DNA from: Pseudolabrys sp.
GTDB lineage: Bacteria; Pseudomonadota; Alphaproteobacteria; Rhizobiales; Xanthobacteraceae
Length of the DNA stretch: 34,542 bases
Assembly (NCBI GenBank): GCA_030651965.1
Contig: JAUSBQ010000387.1
Location: 1 to 34,542 of the forward strand
Direction of reading: 5' to 3'
The translations under genes were made by a program, and so were the position numbers. This document shows positions 12,572-21,148 of the stretch, piece by piece (position 1 is the stretch's first letter; every line of letters begins with the position of its first letter). The notes under the pieces were generated by a model. The model searched no databases. It saw nothing but the letters and a program-made list of their open reading frames with translations, and had not been told where the DNA came from.

Positions 12572-14950
12572 TCATGGTGAAGGAGGCGTGACGGATTGCG
12601 GCTTTGGGCCGGCGCTTTGAAGAAGGGCTGCGAGTTCGAGGGGACGAATAGGAAATTGGCTCACGCGAACGCCAAATTCCGCAACTGCATTGTCAATCGC
12701 AGAGGCTATCGCCGCGGGAATAGCGATGACGCCGGATTCGCCGACGCCCTTCACCCCGAGCGGATTGAGCGGCGTTGGCGATTCGCGATGGCCGAGCTCG
12801 AACCTCGGCATTTCTGTCGCGGTCACCAGCAGGTAATCAGCGAACGTCGTCGTCTGCGGTTGGCCATCCTCGCCGTAGCCCATCCATTCGAATAGCGTGT
12901 TGCCGATGCCGTGCGCGATCGCGCCGACAATCTGGCCCTCGACGATGGCGGGATGAATGATCTTTCCGGCATCATGGATAAATACGACGCGGGTGACTTT
13001 GACATGCCCGGTAGCCGGATCGACTTCGACTTCGACGACGGCCGAGCCGTTGCCGTAAGTCATGGCGTCGATCACGACGGTCTCGGTCGCGTCGAGGCCG
13101 GGCGGCAGGTTGCCCGGCAGGCGGAACCCCGCGGCGCCGGCCATGGCTTCGGCGATCTTGCCGAGGGACAGGCTCATGCCGGTCGCACCTTTGACGAAAA
13201 CCTGGTCGCCTTCGATCTCAAGATCGGCGGCATCGGCTTCCAGCAAGTGACTGGCCGCCAACAGCACTTTCTTGCGAACGGCGACGGCGGCAACATGCGC
13301 CGATGAGCCCGCCATCACTGTCTGCCGGCTGTTAAAGCCGCCGAAGCCGACGGCGATCTTGGCGGAATCGCCAGTGGTGACGACGATACGATCCATCGCG
13401 CCACCGAGTTGTTCGGCGACCACTTGAGCCAACATGGTCTTGGTGCTTTGCCCCATCGCCGCGGCGCCGGTCGCGACATGGATCATGCCGGTTGGCGCGA
13501 CGCGGATGCTGACTTGTTCGTAGGGGCCGCGGCCTGTCGCTTCGACGAAGTTGGCCAGGCCAATACCGATGAACCGGCCCTGCGTGCGCGCCGCGCGCTG
13601 TCGCGCAGCGAAATCTTCCCAGCCGGCCTTTTTCAATGCATCTGCCTGGCAGGCCGGGTAGTCGCCGGAATCGAGAACGATCGGAATGCCGCCGCGCGTG
13701 ACGAAGCCTTTGGTGTAAGGCATGGCATGCGCCGGCACGAGGTTGCGGCGGCGGATTTCACCGCGGTCGATCTCGAGTTCGCGCGCGGCAAGATCGAGCA
13801 GCCGCTCCATGATAAAGACACCCTGCGGCTGGCCGGCGCCGCGGATAGGCGACACCGGCACCTTGTTGGTGAGCACGACCTGAACATCCATCCGAAATGC
13901 CGGAATGTCATAGGCCAGCGACAGTGCGGCCACCGCGCCCTGCGGAACCGTGAGACCACGTGCGGTGTAAGCACCATGGTCGTGCACCAACGTGCCGCGA
14001 ACCCCGAGCACCTTGCCGTCGCGATCGAGTGCGATCTCGGCGCTGCAATATTGATCGCGTTCTTGCGAGGTTGAGATGAAGTTTTCGCGTCGGTCCTCTA
14101 TCCACTTGATCGGTTTGCCGAGTATCATGGCGGCAATGGCGGTAGCAGCCTCTTCAGGATAGAATACAAGCTTCGGCCCAAAGCCGCCGCCGACGTCCGG
14201 CGTTACAACGCGGATCGATGACTCTTCGCGTTCCAGGATCTGAGCCAGCAGCCGCGCGGCCACCAGCGGCGTTTGCGTGGAGCTCCAGAGCGTCAGCCTG
14301 TCTTCAACCGCATCAAGCGAGGCGATGCAGCCACGGCACTCCATGGCGGCGGCGCAGCCCCGATGCATCCAGAAGGCTTCCTTGAAAACATGAGCCGCGC
14401 CGGCGAAGGCCGCATCGACATCGCCATAGGAACTCGCAAAGGCCGCCAGCAAATTATCTGGCCCGTCGCTATGGGCGAGTGCCGAGCCTGGCGACAGGGC
14501 TTTCTGACAATCGCCGACGGCCTGCAGGACCTCATACTCGATATCGATCAGCGCGAGCGCGTCCTCCGCGAGGTACGGATCATCGGCGATGACCATCGCC
14601 AGCGCTTCGCCGACATAGACGGTCTCATCGCCGGCCAGAATCGGCCGGTCGCGTTTTTGTCGGTAGCTGCGGTCGGGGAGGGCGACGGCGAGGCGGTCGG
14701 TGCGCGCGAATTGGCGGATATCGTCGCGCGTCAACACCGCATGGACACCCGGCATGACGAGCGCTGCGCCGGCATCGATCGACAGGATTTTGGCGTGGGC
14801 ATGCTGACTGCGGACGAAGGCCGCGTGCAGCATGCCATTCATATGGATGTCGGCGACAAATCGGCCTTTGCCGATCAGCAGATCACGATCTTCTAGCCGC
14901 GGCGTGCTTTGGCCAAAGGTCTTTGTATTGACGCTTGGGTCCGCCGTCAT
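12572..14950 (-). CDS. Xanthine dehydrogenase-family molybdopterin-binding subunit without adjacent partners (792 aa)
   Basis: Large subunits of this family hydroxylate N-heterocycles or aldehydes at a Mo-cytosine-dinucleotide centre. Seen motifs are STPRLEDRDLLIGKGRFVAD at the N-terminus, VGGGFGPKLVFYPEE (MCD binding), SPIRGAGQPQG (active-site loop), AAAMGQSTKT, and GVKGVGESG with the catalytic Glu near the C-terminus. The loop differs from the AYxCSFR of true CO dehydrogenases. No FAD or 2Fe-2S subunit gene is beside it; the nearest are in the divergent operon at 17239-18593. I chose ATG 14950 with GAAGG at 8 bases; a GTG at 14965 overlapping the regulator stop is possible. It is third in the operon after the reductase and the regulator. 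Confidence 0.88.
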   Translation of the reverse strand: MTADPSVNTKTFGQSTPRLEDRDLLIGKGRFVADIHMNGMLHAAFVRSQHAHAKILSIDAGAALVMPGVHAVLTRDDIRQFARTDRLAVALPDRSYRQKRDRPILAGDETVYVGEALAMVIADDPYLAEDALALIDIEYEVLQAVGDCQKALSPGSALAHSDGPDNLLAAFASSYGDVDAAFAGAAHVFKEAFWMHRGCAAAMECRGCIASLDAVEDRLTLWSSTQTPLVAARLLAQILEREESSIRVVTPDVGGGFGPKLVFYPEEAATAIAAMILGKPIKWIEDRRENFISTSQERDQYCSAEIALDRDGKVLGVRGTLVHDHGAYTARGLTVPQGAVAALSLAYDIPAFRMDVQVVLTNKVPVSPIRGAGQPQGVFIMERLLDLAARELEIDRGEIRRRNLVPAHAMPYTKGFVTRGGIPIVLDSGDYPACQADALKKAGWEDFAARQRAARTQGRFIGIGLANFVEATGRGPYEQVSIRVAPTGMIHVATGAAAMGQSTKTMLAQVVAEQLGGAMDRIVVTTGDSAKIAVGFGGFNSRQTVMAGSSAHVAAVAVRKKVLLAASHLLEADAADLEIEGDQVFVKGATGMSLSLGKIAEAMAGAAGFRLPGNLPPGLDATETVVIDAMTYGNGSAVVEVEVDPATGHVKVTRVVFIHDAGKIIHPAIVEGQIVGAIAHGIGNTLFEWMGYGEDGQPQTTTFADYLLVTATEMPRFELGHRESPTPLNPLGVKGVGESGVIAIPAAIASAIDNAVAEFGVRVSQFPIRPLELAALLQSAGPKPQSVTPPSP

Positions 14951-14961
14951 GCCGCGTGCCT

Positions 14962-15930
14962 TCACATCAGTGCGGTCGGCGGCTTGCCGCGTGCTGGACT
15001 CTTGGTCGGCGCGGGCTCGGCTTCCTCGGGCTCGTCATGATCGGTCGGACGGCCTTCGCCGGCCAGAAGACGGCGCACGCACTCGGCCGCCGCCTGTCCC
15101 TTCAAGCTGCGGCCCCACATTTCCTTGATCGCATTCTCATGAAAAGCCAGTGCATCCGGTGCAGAGGTGATCATCGCGACGCCGACGCGGACATTAGGCT
15201 CGCCGCCGAGCCGGAACGGACTCAAGACTAGAATATTGCGGTCCGGCTGGCGGAAAATCTGGAAGCCGGCATGCGGCAGGGTGTCGGTCACGATGCCGAT
15301 CTGGACGCCCATCGGCGGATCCTCGATCAGCGCCATGAAATGTTCGATTTCGGCCCGCGCCAGAGCCTTGCGCTTGACCAGCAGGTCCTGCGGCAACCCT
15401 TCGCGCCCAATCAGACCGTGATGAAGAAACCGTTCAATTTCCAGGGCCGACATCAGGTTGACGATGGTCGGCCGGCGGCGGCGGTAAATCTCTTTGCGCT
15501 CGCGCAGGATCGCCATGATCTTGGGAATGTCGCTGAGCGCCTTGGTCCTGTTGGCCACGTTCTTGGTGACGTTTTCGGTCAGAACCTCTTCCAGAGTCGT
15601 GTCGAAACGATCGGAGGCGAGCAGGAACGAGATCGGCCCCGAGAGCAGCATGATGTGCTCGGCCGATCCTTCAATCTGCCGCATGCGCTCGAAATAGGTC
15701 ACGGCCGACGGGATGTATTCGATCCCGACCCCGAGTAGCGACGGGATCGAGACCCCGAGCAGCTCGGCCAGCCGCTCCAAAGTTTCGATCTTGGCCAGTT
15801 CGCCTTTTTCGAACCGATACAGCGCGGTGCGCGAAATCCCGAGTTGCTTGGCGATCTCGTCGGCACTCAGCGCCGAGCCGAGGCGATAGGCCTTCAGGCG
15901 GTTGCCGATTTCGTCGTAACGGAAAGCCAT
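14962..15930 (-). CDS. XRE-family transcriptional regulator with large C-terminal domain (322 aa)
   Basis: Residues about 8-62 are a Cro/C1 helix-turn-helix (IGNRLKAYRLGSALSADEIA, KQLGISRTALYRFEKGELAK). The remaining 250 residues form a probable effector domain (VTYFERMRQIEGSAEHIMLL, MGVQIGIVTDTLPHAGFQIF, WGRSLKGQAAAECVRRLLAG). I see no shikimate-kinase-like P-loop, so it is not a BzdR/BoxR type. The C-terminal tail is disordered (EEAEPAPTKSPARG). Start ATG 15930 has GGAGC six bases upstream; the longer ORF is a shadow. It is embedded in the catabolic operon and probably controls it, with the dyad at 16970-16987 as a candidate operator. Confidence 0.82.
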   Translation of the reverse strand: MAFRYDEIGNRLKAYRLGSALSADEIAKQLGISRTALYRFEKGELAKIETLERLAELLGVSIPSLLGVGIEYIPSAVTYFERMRQIEGSAEHIMLLSGPISFLLASDRFDTTLEEVLTENVTKNVANRTKALSDIPKIMAILRERKEIYRRRRPTIVNLMSALEIERFLHHGLIGREGLPQDLLVKRKALARAEIEHFMALIEDPPMGVQIGIVTDTLPHAGFQIFRQPDRNILVLSPFRLGGEPNVRVGVAMITSAPDALAFHENAIKEMWGRSLKGQAAAECVRRLLAGEGRPTDHDEPEEAEPAPTKSPARGKPPTALM

Positions 15931-15955
15931 GATGGAGCTCCGAGGGCGAGTGCGC

Positions 15956-16948
15956 TCAAAGGTTGGGCGTGAGGACGATTCGGCCGCGCACGCGCCGGTC
16001 CAAAATGTCCTGTAATGCCTTGGCGAAGTCTTCGAAAGGATAGACGATAGTCGGGCTGGGAACGAGCTTGCCGGCCTCATACCAGGCGAAGATTTCGCGC
16101 ACGCATTCGGCCATCATATCCGGCATGCGCTTGCGATAGTCGCTGACCTGCAGGCCGCTGACCTCGATGTTTTTCAACAGCAGATAATTAGCCTTCACGG
16201 TCGGGATGCGACCCGCGGCAAAACCGATCACCACCAGGCGGCCCCGCCAGGCGAGTGCCCGCAACGCGGCGTCGAAGGCATCGCCGCCCACCGGATCGAT
16301 GACGACATCGACGCCTTTGCCATTATTGTGAGCGTAGACCTGCTCGCGCAGGCTATCGCGAAGATTATCCTGGCCCAGGTCGACGATCGCGTCGGCGCCG
16401 GCATCGCGCGCGAGTTGCGCCTTGTCGAGATTGGAGACCCCGGCCAGAACAGTCGCGCCGATCGCCTTGGCGAGTTGCACGGCCGCCAGCCCGACTCCGC
16501 CGGTGCTGCCGAGCACCAGCACGGTTTCGCCGGGGCGCAGACGCGCCCGTTCGCGAAGGGCAAACCACGACGTGTCGTAGACCAGGGCCATGGCGGCGGC
16601 ATCGACGAAGCTCATCGACGCGGGTAGCTTGAAACATTGATGGGCCGAGGCTTTCGCTTTCTCGGCGTAACCGCCTTGTTCGGCGAGCGTGAGAACGCGG
16701 TCGCCGATCTGAAAGCCGGTCACGTCCGGCCCAAGTGCGCTGATTGTCCCGGCAGGCAATTTGCCCGGCGCAAATGGCCGCTCCGGCAGGAACTGGTATT
16801 TGCCGGTCACGACCAGGGTATCGACTAAATTGACGGCGACCGCTTTGACGGTGACGACGACTTCGCCCGGGCCCGGCGTCGGATCGGGCAGTTCTCCCAT
16901 CAGGTGGCTGGCGATGGGCCCGAATTCCTTAACGACCGCTGCGCGCAT
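15956..16948 (-). CDS. MDR-family NAD(P)H-dependent oxidoreductase, quinone reductase-like (330 aa)
   Basis: It is a medium-chain dehydrogenase/reductase of the zinc-free quinone-oxidoreductase and acyl-CoA-reductase branch. The N-terminal GroES-like part runs MRAAVVKEFGPIASHLMGEL to about residue 120. The Rossmann motif is VLVLGSTGGVGLAAVQLAKA (GSTGGVG at 147-153), then GADAIVDLGQ and VIDPVGGDAFDAALRALAW. The zinc-ligand cysteines of true alcohol dehydrogenases are absent. It is the first gene of the leftward operon, 10 bases after a predicted transcription start and with AGGAG upstream. In the proposed pathway it could reduce an unsaturated ring or enoyl-CoA thioester; that assignment is inference. 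Confidence 0.82.
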   Translation of the reverse strand: MRAAVVKEFGPIASHLMGELPDPTPGPGEVVVTVKAVAVNLVDTLVVTGKYQFLPERPFAPGKLPAGTISALGPDVTGFQIGDRVLTLAEQGGYAEKAKASAHQCFKLPASMSFVDAAAMALVYDTSWFALRERARLRPGETVLVLGSTGGVGLAAVQLAKAIGATVLAGVSNLDKAQLARDAGADAIVDLGQDNLRDSLREQVYAHNNGKGVDVVIDPVGGDAFDAALRALAWRGRLVVIGFAAGRIPTVKANYLLLKNIEVSGLQVSDYRKRMPDMMAECVREIFAWYEAGKLVPSPTIVYPFEDFAKALQDILDRRVRGRIVLTPNL

Positions 16949-16964
16949 GCCGGCTCCTGCCGCG

Positions 16965-16992
16965 ATTATAATGGGCCTTGGCCCATTCCCAA
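16965..16992 (-). promoter_or_regulatory. Promoter of the leftward catabolic operon with embedded operator dyad
   Basis: On the minus strand TTGGGA (16987-16992) and a perfect TATAAT (16965-16970) are 16 bases apart. The spacer is filled by the inverted repeat AATGGGCC-TT-GGCCCATT (16970-16987). A dyad between -35 and -10 is the classical position for a repressor. The predicted start lies only about 10 bases before the ATG at 16948, overlapping the AGGAG site, so the leader would be very short. The encoded XRE protein is the obvious candidate binder. Confidence 0.55.
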
Positions 16993-17075
16993 AGTAAAGT
17001 GCGTCTCACAGGCTATGCCGTTTTTAGAACAATGGCCCGACAGGCGCAACAGCAACATAGGTGGCCACCAAGCGA

Positions 17076-17171
17076 GGCGGATAAATTTGCATTACTTCGA
17101 AAGGCCTTATCCGCCAGATTTTTGCGTGCAAATCCTCTGGGAGCCTTGTACTATTTAGTTTACAGAAAACT
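17076..17171. promoter_or_regulatory. Dyad-rich control region upstream of the rightward hydroxylase operon
   Basis: Three inverted repeats are nested or clustered: GGCGGATAA (17076-17084) with TTATCCGCC (17107-17115); ATTTGCA (17085-17091) with TGCAAAT (17127-17133); and AGTTT-ACAGA-AAACT (17157-17171). They occupy the 160 bases before the ATG at 17239. Such density is unusual for this window and suggests regulator binding or an mRNA structure. The motif CAGAAAACT within the last dyad recurs at 25879-25887, in the region shared by the ligase and aldolase genes. No well-formed -35/-10 pair was found for this operon. Confidence 0.45.
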
Positions 17172-17238
17172 TCCGCCGCTATCCCGGACTGAGACGACGG
17201 GGCTTGGCAGCGGAGCTCCCGTACCTGAAGGTTGGTTT

Positions 17239-18099
17239 ATGAAGCCCGCCCGATTTTGCTATCACCAGCCAACGACAGTCGATGAAGCCGTTGCCTTGCT
17301 CGGGCAACTGGCGCCGGAGGATGGCCGTATCCTCGCCGGCGGCCAAAGCCTCGTGCCGACCATGGCTTTCCGGATGGCGCAGCCGCCCCATCTGATCGAT
17401 ATCAACGGCATCGCCGAACTGGCCGGCATTGAAGTCGACGGTGACATTGTCCGCATCGGCGCCTGCGTGCGTCATACCGCTTTTGAGGTTGCCGGCGCCG
17501 TTCCGGGCGCGACGGGCGTGTGGCTCCGCAAGGTGGTCCGGCACATCGCGCATTATCCGATCCGCACCCGCGGCACATTTTGCGGCAGCGTCGCCAACGC
17601 CGATCCGGCATCGGAATGGTGCTGCGCGGTGACGGCGATTGACGGTCGTATCGTCGCGCGGAGCGCAAGCGGCGTGCGGCGGATCGCAGCGAACCAATTT
17701 TTCGAAGGGGTGATGGCGACCACGCGTCGGGACGATGAACTGGTGACATCGGTTGAACTGTCGCTGTTGCCGGAAGGCACACGCTGCGGCTTTGCCGAAT
17801 TCAGCCGCCGGCCCGGCGATTTCGCCATTGCCATGGCCATGGCCAGTTATCGGCTTGTCGACGGCAATCGTATTGCCGAAGCGCGCATTGCCGTCGGCGG
17901 CGCCGAGCCTATGCCGCGCCGGATCGCACAGGCCGAGGCCGAGCTCAACGGGAAAACGCCGTCGACGCCGGTTTTTGCGGCGGTCGCCGACGCGGCGGCC
18001 GCAGCCATCGATCCCATGGAAGACAGCAACAACACGGCCGACTACCGACGCGGCCTGGTGCGAACCATGACATTACGGGCGCTGGAGAATGCAGCATGA
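17239..18099 (+). CDS. FAD-binding (medium) subunit of molybdo-hydroxylase (286 aa)
   Basis: CoxM-type subunits pass electrons from the iron-sulphur subunit to an acceptor through FAD. The two FAD-binding signatures are present: ILAGGQSLVPTMAFR (residues 31-45) and TRGTFCGSVANADPASEW (110-127), the family's T-x-GG-x-x-x-HADP-type segment. The C-terminal CO_deh_flav domain contains ARIAVGGAEPMPRRIAQAEA. The usual His of the second signature is Asn here (VANADPASE). Start ATG 17239 has GAAGG upstream; the longer ORF start at 16978 falls in the control region. It overlaps the next gene by four bases (ATGA). First gene of an M-S-L operon. Confidence 0.9.
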   Translation: MKPARFCYHQPTTVDEAVALLGQLAPEDGRILAGGQSLVPTMAFRMAQPPHLIDINGIAELAGIEVDGDIVRIGACVRHTAFEVAGAVPGATGVWLRKVVRHIAHYPIRTRGTFCGSVANADPASEWCCAVTAIDGRIVARSASGVRRIAANQFFEGVMATTRRDDELVTSVELSLLPEGTRCGFAEFSRRPGDFAIAMAMASYRLVDGNRIAEARIAVGGAEPMPRRIAQAEAELNGKTPSTPVFAAVADAAAAAIDPMEDSNNTADYRRGLVRTMTLRALENAA

Positions 18100-18593
18100 G
18101 TGGAAACCCGAGCGACAAGGTCGAGATCGCCCTCGACGTCAATGGCCGGGTGCACCACGCCCGGGTCGAACCGCGCAAGACCCTGGTCGACGTCATCCGC
18201 GACGACTGCGGCCAAACCGGCACGCACATCGGCTGCGAGCATGGCGTTTGCGGTGCCTGCACCGTCTTGCTCGACGGCGAGCCGGTGCGCTCCTGTTTGA
18301 TGTTCGCGGTCCAGGCGCAGGGTTGCAAGATCCGCACGGTCGAAGGCCTCCAGTCGGGTAACGAGCTTCACCCGATGCAGCAGGCCTTCATGGATCATCA
18401 CGCTCTGCAGTGCGGGTTCTGTACGCCGGGCTTTCTGATGCTGGCGGTCGGCGTGCTCGAGAAACGACCGGACATATCGGACGAAGAGATGCTTGATGTT
18501 TTGTCATCGAATTTGTGCCGTTGCACCGGCTACCAGAACATCATCAAGGCAGTTAAGGCGGCAGCGCATACGATGAAGGCCGCCGATGACTGA
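18096..18593 (+). CDS. [2Fe-2S] (small) subunit of molybdo-hydroxylase (165 aa)
   Basis: CoxS-type subunits carry two 2Fe-2S clusters linking the Mo site to FAD. The plant-ferredoxin cluster ligands are GCEHGVCGACTV (Cys47, 52, 55) and Cys67. The second, helical-domain cluster uses LQCGFCTPGF (Cys106, 109) and NLCRCTGYQNI (Cys141, 143). All eight cysteines are present and the length is typical. It overlaps the M gene by four bases and the L gene by eight, so the three are surely co-translated. Confidence 0.95.
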   Translation: MSGNPSDKVEIALDVNGRVHHARVEPRKTLVDVIRDDCGQTGTHIGCEHGVCGACTVLLDGEPVRSCLMFAVQAQGCKIRTVEGLQSGNELHPMQQAFMDHHALQCGFCTPGFLMLAVGVLEKRPDISDEEMLDVLSSNLCRCTGYQNIIKAVKAAAHTMKAADD

Positions 18594-20931
18594 GACAGCA
18601 GACCGCTGGATCGGTGCTTCGGTCACGCGGCTCGAAGATCTCCCGCTGGTAACGGGACGCGGGCGCTTCGCCGGCGACATCGATTTTCCCCATCAACTGC
18701 ATATGCGGATCGTGCGCTCGCCTTACGCGCACGGCCGGTTGAAATCGGTGGATGCGGCGGCTGCTTTGGCCATGAATGGCGTGGCGGCGGTGTGGACCGC
18801 AAAAGATATAGCCGATCTGCCGCCGATTGAATTCCGCGAAGGACCGAACGAAAACCTGTCGCCTTACCGGCAGGCTGTGCTGGCGGCTGAATGGGTTCGC
18901 TATGTCGGCGAACCGGTGGCGGCGGTTTTTGCCGAGGATGCCTATGTGGCGGAAGACGCGGCGGAGTGCGTTTTCGTCAACATTGATGAATTGGAGCCTG
19001 TCCTCGACGCGGCTGCTGCGCCGACCGAACTTCGGCCCGGCCTCGGCACTGAATCGACGGTTTGCCGACAGGGTTATGGCAACGTTGACACCGCCTTTCG
19101 CGACGCTCACACGATCGTCGAACTTGATGTGTCTATTGGACGGCACTCTGCCGTGCCGTTGGAAACGCGCGGCGCCATTGGCCGCTACGATGCGGCGCGC
19201 GATGTCCTTGAACTGCATGGCGCGGCCAAAGTGCCGCATCGGAACCGGGAGTCGCTGGCGCGCATGTTGGGGCGCAGCACCGGTGGCGTTCACCTGTACG
19301 AAGGCCATGTAGGCGGCGGGTTTGGCGTCCGTGGCGAAATCTATCCAGAGGATGTCTTGGTGTTAGTCGCTGCGTTGCGGCTCGGGCGTCCGGTGAAATG
19401 GCTGGAAGATCGCCGCGAGCACATGATAGCGGCCAATCAGTCGCGGCAGCAGCGGCATCGCATACGCGCCGCCATCGATGGCGACGGCCGGCTCATGGCG
19501 ATTGACGATGATTTCTTTCACGATCAAGGCGCGTATCTGCGTACCCATGGCGCGCGAGTCGTCGATACCACCTGCGGCATCCTGCCGGGTCCCTACCGTC
19601 TGCCGCATTACCGCGTGGCGGGTCATGTACGCATGACCAACAAGACGCCGTGCGCGACTTACCGTTCGCCGGGGCGCTTTGAAAGCAATTTCGCGCGCGA
19701 ACGGCTCATGGATGCCATTGCCGATAAGCTTGGTTTGTCGCGCATTGAGGTGCGTCGCCGCAATTTGATCGCCGCGAGCGAAATGCCGTTCGAACGTCCG
19801 TTGGTCGCGCTGGGCGACGACGTCGTCTATGACTCCGGTCGATATGAAGCGTTGCTCGACAAGGCGCTGGCGCATATCGGTTGGGATGCCCTGCAGCGTG
19901 ACGTCGCATCCCGCCGCGCTGCCGGCGAATATGTCGGTCTCGGCGTCGCCATCTATGTCGAAAAAAGCGGCCTTGGGCCGACAGACGGCGCGCGGATTAA
20001 CATCCATACCAGCGGTGAGATCGAAGTCATCACCGGCGGTGCGTCGATCGGGCAGGGCTTCGAGACCGTGGTGGCGCAGGTTTGCGCCGAGATGCTGGGG
20101 AGCGATTATCGTCAGGTGCGGGTGGTGCACGGCAGGACCGATCGCATCGAATACGGCATCGGCGCGCATGCGACCCGTGCGACCGTCATGACGGCGAACG
20201 CGGCCGCCGTGGCGGCGAAAAAGGTTCGCGACAAGGCGCTCGATATGGCCGCCCAGTTATTGCAGGCCGATGCCGCCGATCTCGATATCGTCGGCGGATG
20301 CGTGGTCCGCACCGGCATGATTGGCGGCCCCGCCATCAGTCTGGGAGATATTGCGCACCACCTTCGGCCAACCTCGTCGACGCGCGGGGAACGCGATCCT
20401 GGCCTGTCGGCGGAAGGCTGGTTCAGCACGAGCCATATGACTTATCCCTATGGCGTGCAGATTGCGGTGGCCAAGATCGACAAGGGCACCGGCGCGGTGC
20501 GGATCGAAAAACTTCTGATTGCTTACGATATCGGCCGCGCCATCAATCCGATGTTGGTCGAGGGCCAATTGGTCGGCGGTTTCGCTCAGGGGCTCGGCGG
20601 CAGCTTACTTGAGGAGTTTCGCTACGATGAGCGCGGCCAGCCTTTGTCGGTGACCTTCGCGGACTATCTGTTGCCGACAGCGCAAGACGTGCCATTCGTG
20701 GACATCCTGCTGACGGAAGATGCGCCGAGTGGCGTTAATCCGCTCGGCATCAAGGGCGCTGGCGAAGGCGGAATTGCCGCGGCTGGCGCGGTGATCGCTT
20801 CGGCCGTGGACGATGCACTCGGTGCATCTGGCACAATTTCCCATCTTCCCATCATGCCGCAGCAGTTGAAGATGATGATCGACGCGTTTGAGGCGACGGG
20901 TGCTGCGGCCGCCTCGTCCGGCAGCGGTTGA
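18586..20931 (+). CDS. Molybdopterin-binding (large) subunit of molybdo-hydroxylase (781 aa)
   Basis: This is the catalytic subunit of the complete M-S-L enzyme. Landmarks in order are ASVTRLEDLPLVTGRGRFAG, YVGEPVAAVFAEDAYVAEDA, GHVGGGFGVRGEIYPEDVLV, VKWLEDRREHMIAANQSRQQ, active-site loop CATYRSPGRFESNF, IGQGFET, and GIKGAGEGGIAAAG with the catalytic Glu. The loop sequence TYRSPGR is unlike CO dehydrogenase and unlike the GAGQ loop of the 12572-14950 protein, so the two probably act on different substrates. A decayed close relative lies at 29191-30985. The C-terminus ends in a disordered Ala/Ser/Gly tail. Likely substrate: an N-heterocyclic acid, from context. Confidence 0.92.
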   Translation: MTETADRWIGASVTRLEDLPLVTGRGRFAGDIDFPHQLHMRIVRSPYAHGRLKSVDAAAALAMNGVAAVWTAKDIADLPPIEFREGPNENLSPYRQAVLAAEWVRYVGEPVAAVFAEDAYVAEDAAECVFVNIDELEPVLDAAAAPTELRPGLGTESTVCRQGYGNVDTAFRDAHTIVELDVSIGRHSAVPLETRGAIGRYDAARDVLELHGAAKVPHRNRESLARMLGRSTGGVHLYEGHVGGGFGVRGEIYPEDVLVLVAALRLGRPVKWLEDRREHMIAANQSRQQRHRIRAAIDGDGRLMAIDDDFFHDQGAYLRTHGARVVDTTCGILPGPYRLPHYRVAGHVRMTNKTPCATYRSPGRFESNFARERLMDAIADKLGLSRIEVRRRNLIAASEMPFERPLVALGDDVVYDSGRYEALLDKALAHIGWDALQRDVASRRAAGEYVGLGVAIYVEKSGLGPTDGARINIHTSGEIEVITGGASIGQGFETVVAQVCAEMLGSDYRQVRVVHGRTDRIEYGIGAHATRATVMTANAAAVAAKKVRDKALDMAAQLLQADAADLDIVGGCVVRTGMIGGPAISLGDIAHHLRPTSSTRGERDPGLSAEGWFSTSHMTYPYGVQIAVAKIDKGTGAVRIEKLLIAYDIGRAINPMLVEGQLVGGFAQGLGGSLLEEFRYDERGQPLSVTFADYLLPTAQDVPFVDILLTEDAPSGVNPLGIKGAGEGGIAAAGAVIASAVDDALGASGTISHLPIMPQQLKMMIDAFEATGAAAASSGSG

Positions 20932-21148
20932 AGGCCGACCCGCGTCGCAGCCTAAGGAACAGGCGCACACCGGCGCTTTCAGCGGCATTCGAAGGGAAGT
21001 GTAATATTTTTTGTATTAGTCCTTGATTTGTTTCAAATCCCCTGTTGAACTGAGCTCTGCTGAACTTGCGGCCCCGCCTCGGTGGTTTGGAAGCTTCGTC
21101 TTCCATGCGCACAAGGCGGATTACTCAATTGCGATCAGGGAGATTTCC
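20932..21148. promoter_or_regulatory. Intergenic region before the TRAP transporter, with a dyad
   Basis: This 217-base gap separates the hydroxylase operon from the transporter. It contains AT-rich TGTAATATTTTTTGTATTAG (21000-21019) followed by a perfect dyad GATTTG-TTT-CAAATC (21025-21039). The drop in GC and the dyad suggest the transporter's promoter and operator, though I cannot define well-spaced hexamers. A track ORF starting at 21023 runs through the region in frame with the binding protein, but the gene's signal peptide begins at 21149. Confidence 0.45.
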
